Shown here: in pieces, positions 1 to 9,386 of the stretch
Layout of the letters: each line of letters opens with the position of its first letter
How positions within the stretch are numbered: the first letter of the stretch is position 1
Assembly: GCA_003116875.1 (NCBI GenBank)
Contig: BCKT01000001.1
Span: 1,607,486-1,671,485 of the forward strand
DNA length: 64,000 bases
Source: Takashimella koratensis
Taxonomy: Eukaryota; Basidiomycota; Tremellomycetes; Trichosporonales; Tetragoniomycetaceae
Direction of reading: 5' to 3'
Notes under the pieces: model-generated
Seen by the model: the letters and a program-made list of their open reading frames with translations, nothing else
Databases searched by the model: none
What the model was told of the DNA's origin: nothing
Program-made: the position numbers and the translations under genes

Positions 1-2
1 CC

Positions 3-242
3 CCAACGCCGTCGACGGCAGCGAGCAGTGCAGGGCCAGAGACACCGCCAATGGCGTCCCCGCTGAGCCCGTTCGCCACTCGTCCGTCAAGGATCATTGC
101 GGTCACCGCGCTCGGAAGCGAGTCAGAGAAGAGGAGGGGACTGGTAGAGTGTGGGATCGATGATTGGTTGGTCAAGCCTTGCGCAAAGGCGACAATCACG
201 AAGGTGGTTGAAGAGGCAAGGCTCGAATTGTTGAGCCCGTGA
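3..242 (+). CDS. Response-regulator receiver domain, 3' end of a gene (partial)
   Basis: The frame is open from the left edge to TGA at 240-242, so only the last ~79 codons are in the window. The segment IIAVTAL, then about 20 residues later DDWLVKP, is the signature of the last third of a receiver (REC) domain: the T/S after beta-4 and the invariant Lys after beta-5 (the K of LVKP), which contacts the phospho-aspartate. Only about 15 residues follow, so the REC domain is C-terminal, as in hybrid histidine kinases and some Ssk1/Skn7-type regulators. The Pro/Ser/Thr-rich stretch before IIAV is either the loop upstream of beta-4 or an insertion typical of fungal regulators. The phospho-acceptor Asp lies outside the window, so kinase and stand-alone regulator cannot be told apart. 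Confidence 0.75.
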   Translation, partial: PTPSTAASSAGPETPPMASPLSPFATRPSRIIAVTALGSESEKRRGLVECGIDDWLVKPCAKATITKVVEEARLELLSP

Positions 243-589
243 GAAGGCCGGGGTAGGGGAAGGGGAGCGGCGGCTGGACCGTAACTCGATAATGATGTGG
301 GCACCTTGAGGCTAGCCGTGATTGATTCTGATTCAAATGCTTCATGTCGTGTGGCTTTGTCTCTGCTTTGCTTTCTTCTTTTCGGGCTTTTAGGTGTGAA
401 GTAATGTAGGTAGGAAGGGATCGATTGTATGCCCGATGAGCTTGAGGCTCGATGTATGTCTCTGTACCTCTTTTGTAAATAGGTGGAAGACGATGTGGAA
501 TATGCAACGAATGATGGGATACATGCAGTCTCATAACATTGCTACCTCCCCTTTCTTCATCGGCGCAATGGCAAGTACTTTACATTATA
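243..589. other. Convergent 3' intergenic space
   Basis: This lies between the response-regulator stop and the stop of the minus-strand gene. It is T-rich and probably holds both 3' UTRs. I see no further gene. Confidence 0.5.
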
Positions 590-1791
590 TCATCTAAAGC
601 GCTGGCTGAGATAACTAAAATTGATCGCGTACTTTAACCCCAATTCCTTTTCCTCCAACTCATCTACCCATTCCTCATTACTAGCCGAGTTTATAAGGTT
701 CATCTCGTCCTTGAGTCGCTTCATCGGAAAACCCGGGATATGGATTTTGTATTTGGTTTCCTGGACGAAGAGTTCGCTGACAGAGACGTGAATAGGAGAC
801 GGCGTGTTGGGTGGAGTTGCCTTATCGTCATAGTTGATGGTGACTCCGAACATGTAAGTTGTCGGCGCATGAGCCCCACCCCGATTCGACATACTGACTT
901 GGACCACACGTCGAGCTTCGTCTGCCACGAAAGCTCGAAAGGTGATAATCTTGCGAGAAGACCAATCGCTGTCTTTTTCAGAACTCAATGAACTTGCTTG
1001 ATCCGCGCGCTCGTCCGTCGTAGCTGCCTCAAAATGCTGCTGCTCTTCGGACCAAACTAGATGTTGAGTGTTTGACGGATTGATGTTGACGACGGACATC
1101 GACTGGACGTTCTGAGGGTTTTCAGGAGCGAAAACCAGCCTCAAGCTGAATCCGTCTGTTTCATCAGCATAGTAAATGGAAAAGGATGTGTTACATACAA
1201 ATCTTCTTGTTGGTCATCAGGTCAATCTCGAATACCATCTTTGCCATTACAGTGGTTGGAGAAGCGTTTGGAATCGCAGGAGTTGTGTCCGTAGCGGGAG
1301 TGAGAAAAGCATCAGGAGTTGTAGTGGTGTGAGTATGGGAGACATGAGTAGACGGGGCGGAAGGAGTTGGGGCCTCGGACCTGAATGATGTTGCAAGGAG
1401 CCTGAAAGATATTTTTTTGGAGGAAGGCTGCAGGAGTTGACCGACAGCTGAGAATGGCGGTCAATACTAGGGTCAGGAGAAGTGTTGACTTCAATACTCA
1501 CGCCGAGACAAGAACGTCTGTAAGAGCAGATCTCAGCAAAGTCTACTCCTGTTGAGCTTGTCTGAAAATGACACCTACTGCCGCTCCACTCAAGCTCAAC
1601 CTCCCTCCAAGTATATTCATCGCCGCTTCTTCATTTGGCAGCTCTGCATAATCGTCAAGCTCTTCTTCCATGACTATTGGATGCGGATCTCGGAGAGACA
1701 TATCGGCAAGGTCGGCCCCGATCTCACTCAGAGAGAGTGCTTGGTTATCGTAGTCGTCGATGATACTGGCAGGAAGATGTATCGGCTGCAT
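590..1791 (-). CDS. Unrecognised protein, intact member of local family A (copy A1)
   Basis: Four exons fit in phase: 1791-1579, 1517-1502 (16 nt), 1447-1199 and 1155-590, giving 347 aa. The start is the first ATG in the N-terminal frame. Residues 1-71 form an acidic module ending in ELPNEEAAMN and GGRLSLS. A Thr/Pro-rich linker follows, then a ~200-residue domain starting MVFEIDL with NPSNTQH, a W-S-E-E-Q motif, VSMSNRGG and a C-terminal LGLKYAI...LSQRFR. The same domain recurs at 2740-3683 and 8152-9134, so this is a local multicopy family. The N-terminal module recurs in the neighbouring phosphorylase-like gene at 7020. No signal peptide or membrane segment is seen. I recognise no known domain and assign no function. 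The exon phases and paralogy make it a credible gene. Confidence 0.6.
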
Positions 1792-2739
1792 GACTGGGGC
1801 TGGGGGTCGGTGGTATGTGATCGGTAGTCTGTGGTATGCAGTCCGCAATCTGTGGTTTGTAGTCTGTAGTCTGTGGGCTGTGCTCTGTGATCGGCGGTCC
1901 TTAGTGAGTGTTCGGTCTGGGTGGTCAGTTGTTGGTGGTCGGGAGTAGTCAGAGGTAGAGGCAAGTGCTCAATTCATCACCGCCGTTGGCCGAACCTACT
2001 CTGGGGAGAAAAGCAGAGAAACAACGTGGTAAAGGAGAGGCGAACGAAGGGCGCAACTTGCATTTCTTGCGCCCAAAATTCTCAGTCCGGCCATCATTGC
2101 GGCCATCAAAGCCTCAATTTCTCCTGTCCTGCCCTTTCCTTTGGAGAGTTCCCTACTCATTCGGCCCCCGACTGGAGCACGCAATACACACGGCTCCTTC
2201 CCTACCGCCCAGTCCGCCATTAAAGAAGCACACATCCATATGAGGAGAAGACAGAGAGGAGGAATAAGAGGGAGGAGGTAAGGGAGCTTCGAGCTACGGC
2301 GGACGTGACTTTTAAAGGCTGTGGAGAGTAAGAGGATGGATAGGAGACCGGGGGATACGACGAGAGGAAAAAAGACGCAGCACGCGACACTGCTACTCAG
2401 ACCCATGGCTGTGATAAGGGACCCCCCCCCCCCCCTCTTTTTATACGTTTAATCATTGCGTCTTTGTGTCCCTTGATGGCAGAAAAGGAGGTGGGGGAGG
2501 AAAGTAAGTCAGAGCCACTCGGGACGCACAGGCCCTCTTTAGCCGGCGGCCGACAAGGAAGGGATCTGATGCAACCCAATTCTCTTCACCCTCTGCATCA
2601 TCGTCCCTTCTCTCCCATCGGTAACAAAATGCCAACGACCAGGTATGTCAAGGACAAGATACGTAGGTGTACCAACATCCACTCAGGCTAGAGAGGATGT
2701 GCGGAGTTCAGCAGGGAAAATGCTGATCTTCACCCCCAG
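1792..2739. other. Gene-free stretch with TG-rich imperfect repeats and a C14 tract
   Basis: Positions about 1800-1930 are imperfect repeats of a GTCTGTGG/GTAGTCTGT-like unit directly upstream of the A1 start. C14 occurs at 2422-2435. The true 5' exon of copy A2 may lie near 2630-2655, where an ATG is followed by a GTATGT donor, but its phase does not fit. No other gene is supported. Confidence 0.5.
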
Positions 2740-3683
2740 CTGTCGGTATCCCTCTGCCATCCCAACCGCTCGCAAAAGTATCAGTCAGCGTCCTAGGCAT
2801 TTCATTTGAGCCCAGCCCAGTAACTCCTACTGCGGCGGCTCTTCCGACTCCCACCACCCATGCAAACCCAATGTTTTCTACCCCTGCTACAGCACCTTCA
2901 GCCTTCGTCACCGCTGCGGCTACACATACAACGGCAACGATGCCCACGATGACTTCGAAACCAAAACCCGCGACTGTCAAGGCCACGGCGAACATGATAT
3001 TCAAGATCAACCTAACGAAGAAAGAGGTCTGTACGTACCTTGCAACGATCCACCATGCTCACGGAATAGACAGCTTCAGCCTGCAGCTTGTCTTGTCTCC
3101 TAAGGAGCCTTCCAGCAACGATTCAATGTTCATACACTATATCAACCCAGATCTGCCCCAGCATTGGTCTTGGAACGAAGGGAAGCAAAGTCACAAGACG
3201 ATTAAGAAGCTCGAACCGCGTCTCAAATTCGCACCATTGGGGATCGATTTCAAATTCGGTACCTTCGGCCGTGAAACCAATGGCGAGTTACTTTCTGAGA
3301 AATGGGTTCATTTGCATTCCTTCTCCGATGACAAGGATCGACGTATCGTCAATGTGACTTTGGCCAATCGTGGTGCACCCTTGTAACCGGAGGTCTACAT
3401 GGTTGGGGTTACGATGAGATACAGCGCTCAGTTGGCGACGACCGTTACGTTTATTCCCTTCTACGTCACGCTCAAGGATGTCTTGGTCCTGGAGAGGACA
3501 GTTGCCGGGAAATTCGGTATTCAACGTAGCGCAGCGAAGAAGGCAAACAAGGAGCATCTTGTAGAACAGGCGAGTGATGACGAGGTGATAAAGTTGATGA
3601 AGAAATTGGGCAAGCAGGAACTGGGATTAAACTACGCGATCGCTTGCGATGGCGATCTTAGCCAGAGGTTTCGTATAAGGTAG
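2740..3683 (+). pseudogene. Family A copy A2, interrupted by an in-frame stop
   Basis: Two exons can be placed from paralogy: one opening after the acceptor at 2739 (after it, CT-GTC-GGT as in A1) up to 3031, and 3070-3683, joined across a 38-nt intron in the same phase as in A1 and A3. The protein repeats the family layout: Thr/Pro/Ala-rich linker, MIFKINL, a W-N-E-G-K-Q motif, VTLANRGAP, YMVGVT and a C-terminal LGLNYAI...LSQRFR. A TAA at 3384-3386 falls inside the conserved NRGAP...YMVGVT segment, where A1 and A3 read through, and the same frame stays open to 3681. No start exon joins in phase. It is therefore probably a pseudogene, or a truncated protein ending at 3386. Confidence 0.6.
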
Positions 3684-3746
3684 AAGCAAAAGGTTGCATA
3701 TGACGGGGGTATGGAAGGGGTTTCGCGCTTGATCAAGTAAGGGATT

Positions 3747-4663
3747 TTACATGCATATACAGCACCATCTCCTCGCGCTTTTCTCCTCCGTGGCGGCAAC
3801 CGTTGCTTGTGGGTTCCTTAACGTGAGTTGTTCGGCCGGGATGTCCAGTCCGACAACGCCGTTCCCGTGTTGAGGCTGCGCAAAGATCGCGAATGTCGCA
3901 TGTGTAAGTAGAAGCACTGGATCTCGCCAGATTCTTGGTGCTTACCCAATCGTCTCGCACGCTCAGTCTTCCTTCGGCCAAACCCACTCCTGGTTTCTGG
4001 TGCGCGACTTTGGAGCGAAAGTCCGCATTACCGTCGTAGAGCACTTTCGGGTGGTTCCTGAGGTGCATTGGCCGGCGGCCTCCTAAGTTTGTCGTGATGT
4101 ACTGGGTGTCTTCTACTGTGTGATGGTCCAAGATAGGCTGAAACCCAACGAGCCTGCGTCAATCAAATGATCAGGGCACACTCAACCCCACTTACCTGTT
4201 GGACCGGCTGCATGTCCCTCGAAACAGCTTCCGTGAACGTGTCGTTGCACCCAATTCGACCGTCGGTGCTCTCTAGATTGCTCCCGCGGACTGCAGGTTC
4301 ACCAAGCGCATTATCAGCTGAAGCTGCAGCTGGGAAAGCTGGAGTATCCGAAATACTGGCGCCGGCGTCGCCCTGATTTGAAATTTCAGGACCAGGAACG
4401 TCCTCAGTGACTTCGGTGACGTCCTCAGTGACCTCGGCGACGTTTCCATCAGCCTCAGTGACGTCCTCATCAACCTGGGCTGCGTCCTCACTGACCTCGG
4501 TGACGTTTCCATCAACCTCGGTGAATTGCTGTTCGACTTGATTTACGTCTTCATTGACCTCGGTGACGTTGTCATTAACGTCGGTGAAGTCTTCAACGAC
4601 CTCGGTCGTATTGTCCCAGTTTTGATCCGCTTGGTCGTCTGGAAACTGATCTGAATCCATCAT
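3747..4663 (-). CDS. Acidic repeat protein with a possible CaaX terminus, unrecognised
   Basis: Three exons join in phase 0: 4663-4196, 4137-3946 and 3875-3747, giving 262 aa. The start is the tandem ATG at 4663; the frame is open further 5' but has no ATG there. Residues about 20-90 are dominated by imperfect 7-10 residue repeats of the type T-E-V-x-E-D / D-V-T-E-V, rich in Asp, Glu, Val and Thr. The second and third exons are mixed-composition and recall no family. The protein ends R-R-W-C-C-I-C-M. A Cys four from the end preceded by basic residues resembles a farnesylation box, although the second aliphatic position is Cys. It lies tail-to-tail with copy A2. Function unknown. Confidence 0.5.
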
Positions 4664-4986
4664 ATGTTTTAGTAAGAGATGGAGAGTTGATGGGAACGAA
4701 GATGAAGACCGGTGAAGGTTTTTGAACGCGGTGTGGAGCGTGGAAGTAAACCATGTTTCAATCAAGCTCAGCGACTCAAGATAGCCTTTTGCTTTTGTGC
4801 GTACTTTTTGTACCACAGTGGATTACTCAACCGCCTGCCTCCTGGCAGACATGCTGACTGCGAGTGAAGTAGAGCAGGGGAATGCATCGCATTAAGCCAA
4901 GGTGTTCAACATTACCTCACCCCAAGATAGAAGTGGCGGGCAGGCTCATAAAGACATCGGGACATTGAAGTATTATTTCGTAGTAT
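4664..4986. other. Intergenic space without a visible gene
   Basis: This lies between the acidic-repeat gene start and the end of the phosphorylase-like gene. No coding signal is seen on either strand. Confidence 0.4.
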
Positions 4987-7510
4987 TCAGCTCGTCTGCA
5001 CCAGAAACTCTTCCCACGTTATATATCTGACCAAATGCAACCTGTCGTCCATAATGCGACATTGGACTTGTTGCTTGAAGGCGATATAAACGTCTTCGGG
5101 ATTTTCGAAAGATGTGAAAAGGGAAACGATATCAGGTAGATGATAGAAAATCCCTTCTTTGACGTGAACAACCATGTCGTTCTCAAACGGTACCTGCCAA
5201 AAGGCAGACATGTCAATGCGTACTCTCACTTCCGTCGAACCTGCTCCCCCTCGTAGTCGTACAGGTAGTTGCTTACCTCCATGGTGTAGTCTTGGATCCC
5301 TCGTTCTTTGAACCTAGCTCGAGTGTCGGAAAACCATTTCAGATCGTGCTTGTCGTCATTATTGTGTATTGGAGGCTCGACGATCAACAGACCAATCATG
5401 TTTGAAGCCCAGTATATCTTAGGCTACAAGGGCCATTGGTCATCAGCATGACGAGGTGAGGTTTGATTCCACGCACGGTATCATCGACGGTAGGGAATCT
5501 GAGGGACAGAAACCCGTCTTCCGCTTCGAGCTGCTTCCAATTGATTAACAGTCGGCGGACTATGCTATCGACGTATATGTTGGCGGCTGCGACTCCGGGC
5601 TCGTTGTGTACTGCCAGCCATCGTCAGCAAACCGATAATTGAACCTGTTTGGAGATAACTTACTACCTCCAAGGACGTAGCTCCCATGATCATTCACCCA
5701 TTGGATATATGTTGAGATTGCCTCTGGAAGACCATCAAGGCAATTTCGAGGCTCCTTCAACCAGGTCCGACGGACCGCTTGACCGGATACTGCCATGATC
5801 GCTCCGAGACAAGTGACTTCAAGGTAGAGGCACACCTGAAAGAATGTGCTACTGAACATCTCGCGAGCAAGAGAAGGAAAGGGCGCCTTTGAGGTACCGT
5901 CAGCCTCGGCACCGCTACAGGTCAACGCTTACAGAGAATGAGCGCCCGAGCTTGTCATGAGCTGCTTTGACTTTGTGGTAGTTGATCGACGGGGGTCCGG
6001 AAAGGAAGCAACCCTCATGCCAAGTCTCTTTTTTCGATTGCTCGGCAAAGTCTCGAAGGCGTTCAAGGTTGGAATAGAGTGATCCGAGAACGATGTGTCT
6101 CCTTGAGGCTCGGAAGGACGCCCTTGTGTCACGGGAAATTTCATGAAGCTTTCGAGACTCTCCGTCGCCCATTTCTGATGGCCGTCTTCCTGGGTAGGAA
6201 GTGTGCGGCCACCGAAAATCACATGCCCGATTGGTATCCTGCAGAGGTCAGCTTAATTCGCAATGTGAAGCCATTGTTTACTCACCGTGAGTTTGTAGTA
6301 AGGCACTTTCCGGCGAGAAGAACCCGCTTGGGCTTGAGCGTTACCAAGAGTTCAGTGCATCGAATAGAGAACGACTGGGTGTGCTGTGCTTCGCAGCTGA
6401 CGACATAAAACCCGAAATCCTCAACGGGAGTCTTGCGGGGACGCAGAAAGAAGGCAAAGTTCTTGAGGCCATGAACGTCGTCCCATCGGACATTTTCATA
6501 CTCGTCTGACGTACTTCCATTTGGCACCGATTGCCCCCGATCTGAGATGCGAGCTCCGAGGTATTCAGCCTCTTCCATCGAGGCCGTCACGATACATAGT
6601 GGGATGGACTCAAGATATTCCGGCTTGTCGACGGAGGTTGTGAATGCCTTTGAACGTAGCAGGTTTTCGGTGGCCGGGTATTGGAAGATCCCTTTGCGCT
6701 TAGACATCAACGCGCCTCCATGAGACCTGGACGGCCGTCGCTGTGGAGCTGATAGGTTTGGAGTCTGCGCAACTGCTCCATTCCCGTTTGTATGACCATT
6801 GGTGTGGCCCTTGTTGAGACCGTTTTTTCCGTGGCCATCGCTGTGATCTTTGCTGTGGCTATTGTTATGCTCGTCGTTGCGACGGGCGCCGGGTTCCTTC
6901 GAAAAACGAGCCTTTGCCGCAGAAGACTTGGTAAATAAACAAATCTATATCCACTCAGACTGTTCACATGACACTTACTAAGATGTCGGATAGGCTGATT
7001 TTCCCTTCGAGTAGATCCTAGGCGGTCGCTTCATCCGGCAACTCCACATGACCATCGAGGTCTTCGTTGAAGATTACTTGCCTACCTTCTTTGCGATCGA
7101 CTGATGTTTGCTCTCGGTCGATCTCTGTCCCGGCTCCATCCAGTCGAAAGTCTCTCGAAGCGCCGCCACTTGCATTCGGGAGCTGACTCGGGTGTCCTTT
7201 GTCAATAGTCTGTCGTTAGCGGTTGCAGCGGAAACGCCTGACGAACCTGTTGGCTTGATTCATTGACAGTAGCAACTCCCCCCACTTGCGTTCGGAGGTC
7301 CTCAGCGGCGACTTGTTTGGCGTAACCGTCAGAAATAACGCCACCCTCGCCGCTCGGAAAAGGATGGGCCACATTCACGGGGGTTTGGTCATTGATTTTG
7401 GGATTACCAGCCATAGTGTCGCTCGTTGTTGACTGCTGAGAAGCAGGATTGGCGTCGAGTACTCCCTCGACTCTTGTACCAAGTTGGTCTTGCTGCTGTT
7501 CTGCTTGCAT
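4987..7510 (-). pseudogene. Nucleoside-phosphorylase-like (Pfs/PNP fold) protein, probably inactivated
   Basis: Eight exons fit by phase: 7510-7247, 7209-6979, 6926-6286, 6238-5933, 5886-5667, 5610-5477, 5423-5277 and 5193-4987. The start is ATG 7510. The order is a polar N-terminus, an acidic module VELPDEATA...EGKISLS shared with gene A1, a His/Gly/Asn-rich linker, then about 450 residues beginning IVTASMEEAEYLGA, with KPKRVLLAGKC and IGHVIFGGRTL. This spacing recalls MTA/SAH nucleosidase and purine-phosphorylase folds (beta-1 plus Met-Glu-Glu, then V-x-x-x-G), an inference made by eye. Two lesions are visible: a TAG at 7018-7020 where A1 has a sense codon, and exon 4 begins in one frame but joins exon 5 only in another, implying a frameshift near 6110-6170. 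The regular downstream splicing suggests recent decay; a short protein ending at the TAG is the alternative. Confidence 0.5.
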
Positions 7511-8151
7511 GTCGTCGCTGGCAAGTAGATAGGGGGGAAGCGAGTCGAGTTGTCTTATGGAGATGAAAGCAACGAATTCAAACCTGGGGTGGGGAAGTCC
7601 ACGTCTTCCATTCTTCTCGCACGGTCATCCAGTCCACCAATGAAATTGCGATGTTACACAGCTTGTCCGTGCGTCCCTTCGAAGGACATTCAATCTCGTG
7701 ACTAGGTCTGAGCTCAAGTGGTTTTGGTTTGAGAGGGAAGGAGGCTCCCAACTGTTATTGGATCTCATTTGAAGGACTCTTTAACCGAGTTGGCCGACAA
7801 AGGAGGTCTTCGATTACCCTCATAGATTTCCATTCCAGCAATCAGAAGGCGAACCTCATACAAAGCGTGTATGATTACCTTGGAAGGGCTGAGATGCTCC
7901 TAACTGAGCCTCGCTTAAAGTTAAAGGGCGTCCAAAAAGAAATCCGGAAGGAGCGCCGATATTGGTCACTGGATGAACTCTGAAGGAAGTCTCGTTTCTG
8001 CTCGAGACAAGCTGCTGCGCTAATTTCTTACGCAAAGCTTCTCAGAAACCGGCCATGTCCCACGGGATGCGTCTCGGTGTGTTATAAGGAGAGCTGGGTT
8101 TGACCTAAGCAGAGGTCAGTCTTCACCCGCTCTTCTCACATCCCTAGCAAA
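7511..8151. other. Gene-free divergent promoter region
   Basis: The start of the phosphorylase-like gene and the start of copy A3 point away from each other here. An open frame at 7729-7983 (+) lacks an ATG and any recognisable motif, so I do not call it. Confidence 0.4.
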
Positions 8152-9134
8152 ATGAGTTCTTCAACCGTCAATCTAAACCCAAGGCGTACGTCAAAGATTG
8201 AACGCTCGAGAGAAAGGCTCAAGTTGCCAGCCATTGGTCGACCTCTGCTAGGACAAGAGAACAAGAAAATCATGATTTCCGTCATCGCTACGTCATATAA
8301 GCGAAAGGCGCGAAACGCCGAGGAAAACGGGACATCGCCCCAAACGATTTCGTAGGCTCGGTCTTGGAAAGAATCGGGATTCCCACCCCTCACTCCGTTC
8401 CCACTCCTCTTCCCACCCCCATCACTCCCGCGCCGCTTCCAACAGCACGGATTGTCTTCGAAATTAACTTGAATACCCAGAAACCCGTTGGTATGTGTAC
8501 TTGGGCGAGGAAGTCGAACTGACCAAATAGACGGTTTCATGTTTCGCTTGACGTTCACTCCCGAAGAGTCTGAAAGCATCAAGTCAATGTCGGTTTGTAT
8601 GATAAATCCCCGAATACCTCAACAACGGGCTTGGGATGAAGGGAAGCAGCACTATGAATCAACGCTATCCATAGAACCGTCCGTTAGCGTTGCACAGACC
8701 AACGTCAGAGTCGGTTCGTACACTCAGAAAAAGGACGGCGATGCGCCACAGACGAAATGGGTACACTTCCATGCCCTTCCGGTGGGTGAGACTCAGCGAG
8801 TCATCGAAGTGAGTCTGTCGAACCGCGGCGCACCCACCATCCCGACTACGTACTTCGTCGGAGTCACCCTAAAAACTACGACCATCACTCAACGGTTACG
8901 GAAACCCCAGTCCCGTTTTTCGTCTCGCATAGCGACGTGATAGTCATAGAGAACAAGATACAGTTGTTCTACAAACGTATTCCGGGGAAAAGAATCGTTG
9001 AGAGGAAGACCTTGATAAACTCGGCTTGTAGAGAACAGTGGGTGGACGAGTTGGAGGACAAGGTACTGGGTTTGGTGGACGCGATCTCTGAATCTGGACT
9101 TGGTCGGTACTTCGTAGAAGTCAGAAATGCATGA
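8152..9134 (+). pseudogene. Family A copy A3, with a homopolymer frameshift
   Basis: Exons 8152-8185, 8356-8490 and 8531 onward join in phase 1, with the same intron position as in A1 and A2 before the GF-x-x-x-L motif. The start is ATG 8152. The product has a Pro/Thr linker, IVFEINL, NPRIPQQ followed by a W-D-E-G-K-Q motif, VSLSNRGAP and YFVGVTL. At the A5 run 8871-8875 the family match moves to the next frame (YDHHSTVTETP, then KRIPGKR and LINSA-x-x-EQWVDELE), which stays open to 9134. Restoring register would need one extra A, so a 1-base deletion in an A6 run is likely. The literal frame stops at 8938-8940. Sequencing error is possible. Function unknown. Confidence 0.55.
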
Positions 9135-9386
9135 GAAAAGCTACAGCTATGAGATGCGGGTAGTCTTGCGACGGCCACACAGAATCAGGAATTGTCCCTA
9201 TAAACTTGTCCCAGACCTGTCTGTCGAAGGATGTGCGCGCGCCAACCAAAGTCGCTTAGTCGCAAGTTTAGTACATACCAACTCTGCTGTTGGGTTTATC
9301 GGATGGATTGGGTCGTTGCCTAAGTTGGGGTTGCAATAAAGTCGAATATTCCCTTCAACTTCGCTTCATTATGCAAACCATCCACC

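Noticed and set aside
6979..7209. An intron removing the TAG of the phosphorylase-like gene (GTAGGC to GCCTAG)
   Set aside because: Splicing there would join phase 1 to phase 0 and delete the segment conserved with gene A1.
7729..7983. 84-codon plus-strand frame
   Set aside because: It begins at TTG, has no upstream exon and no recognisable motif.
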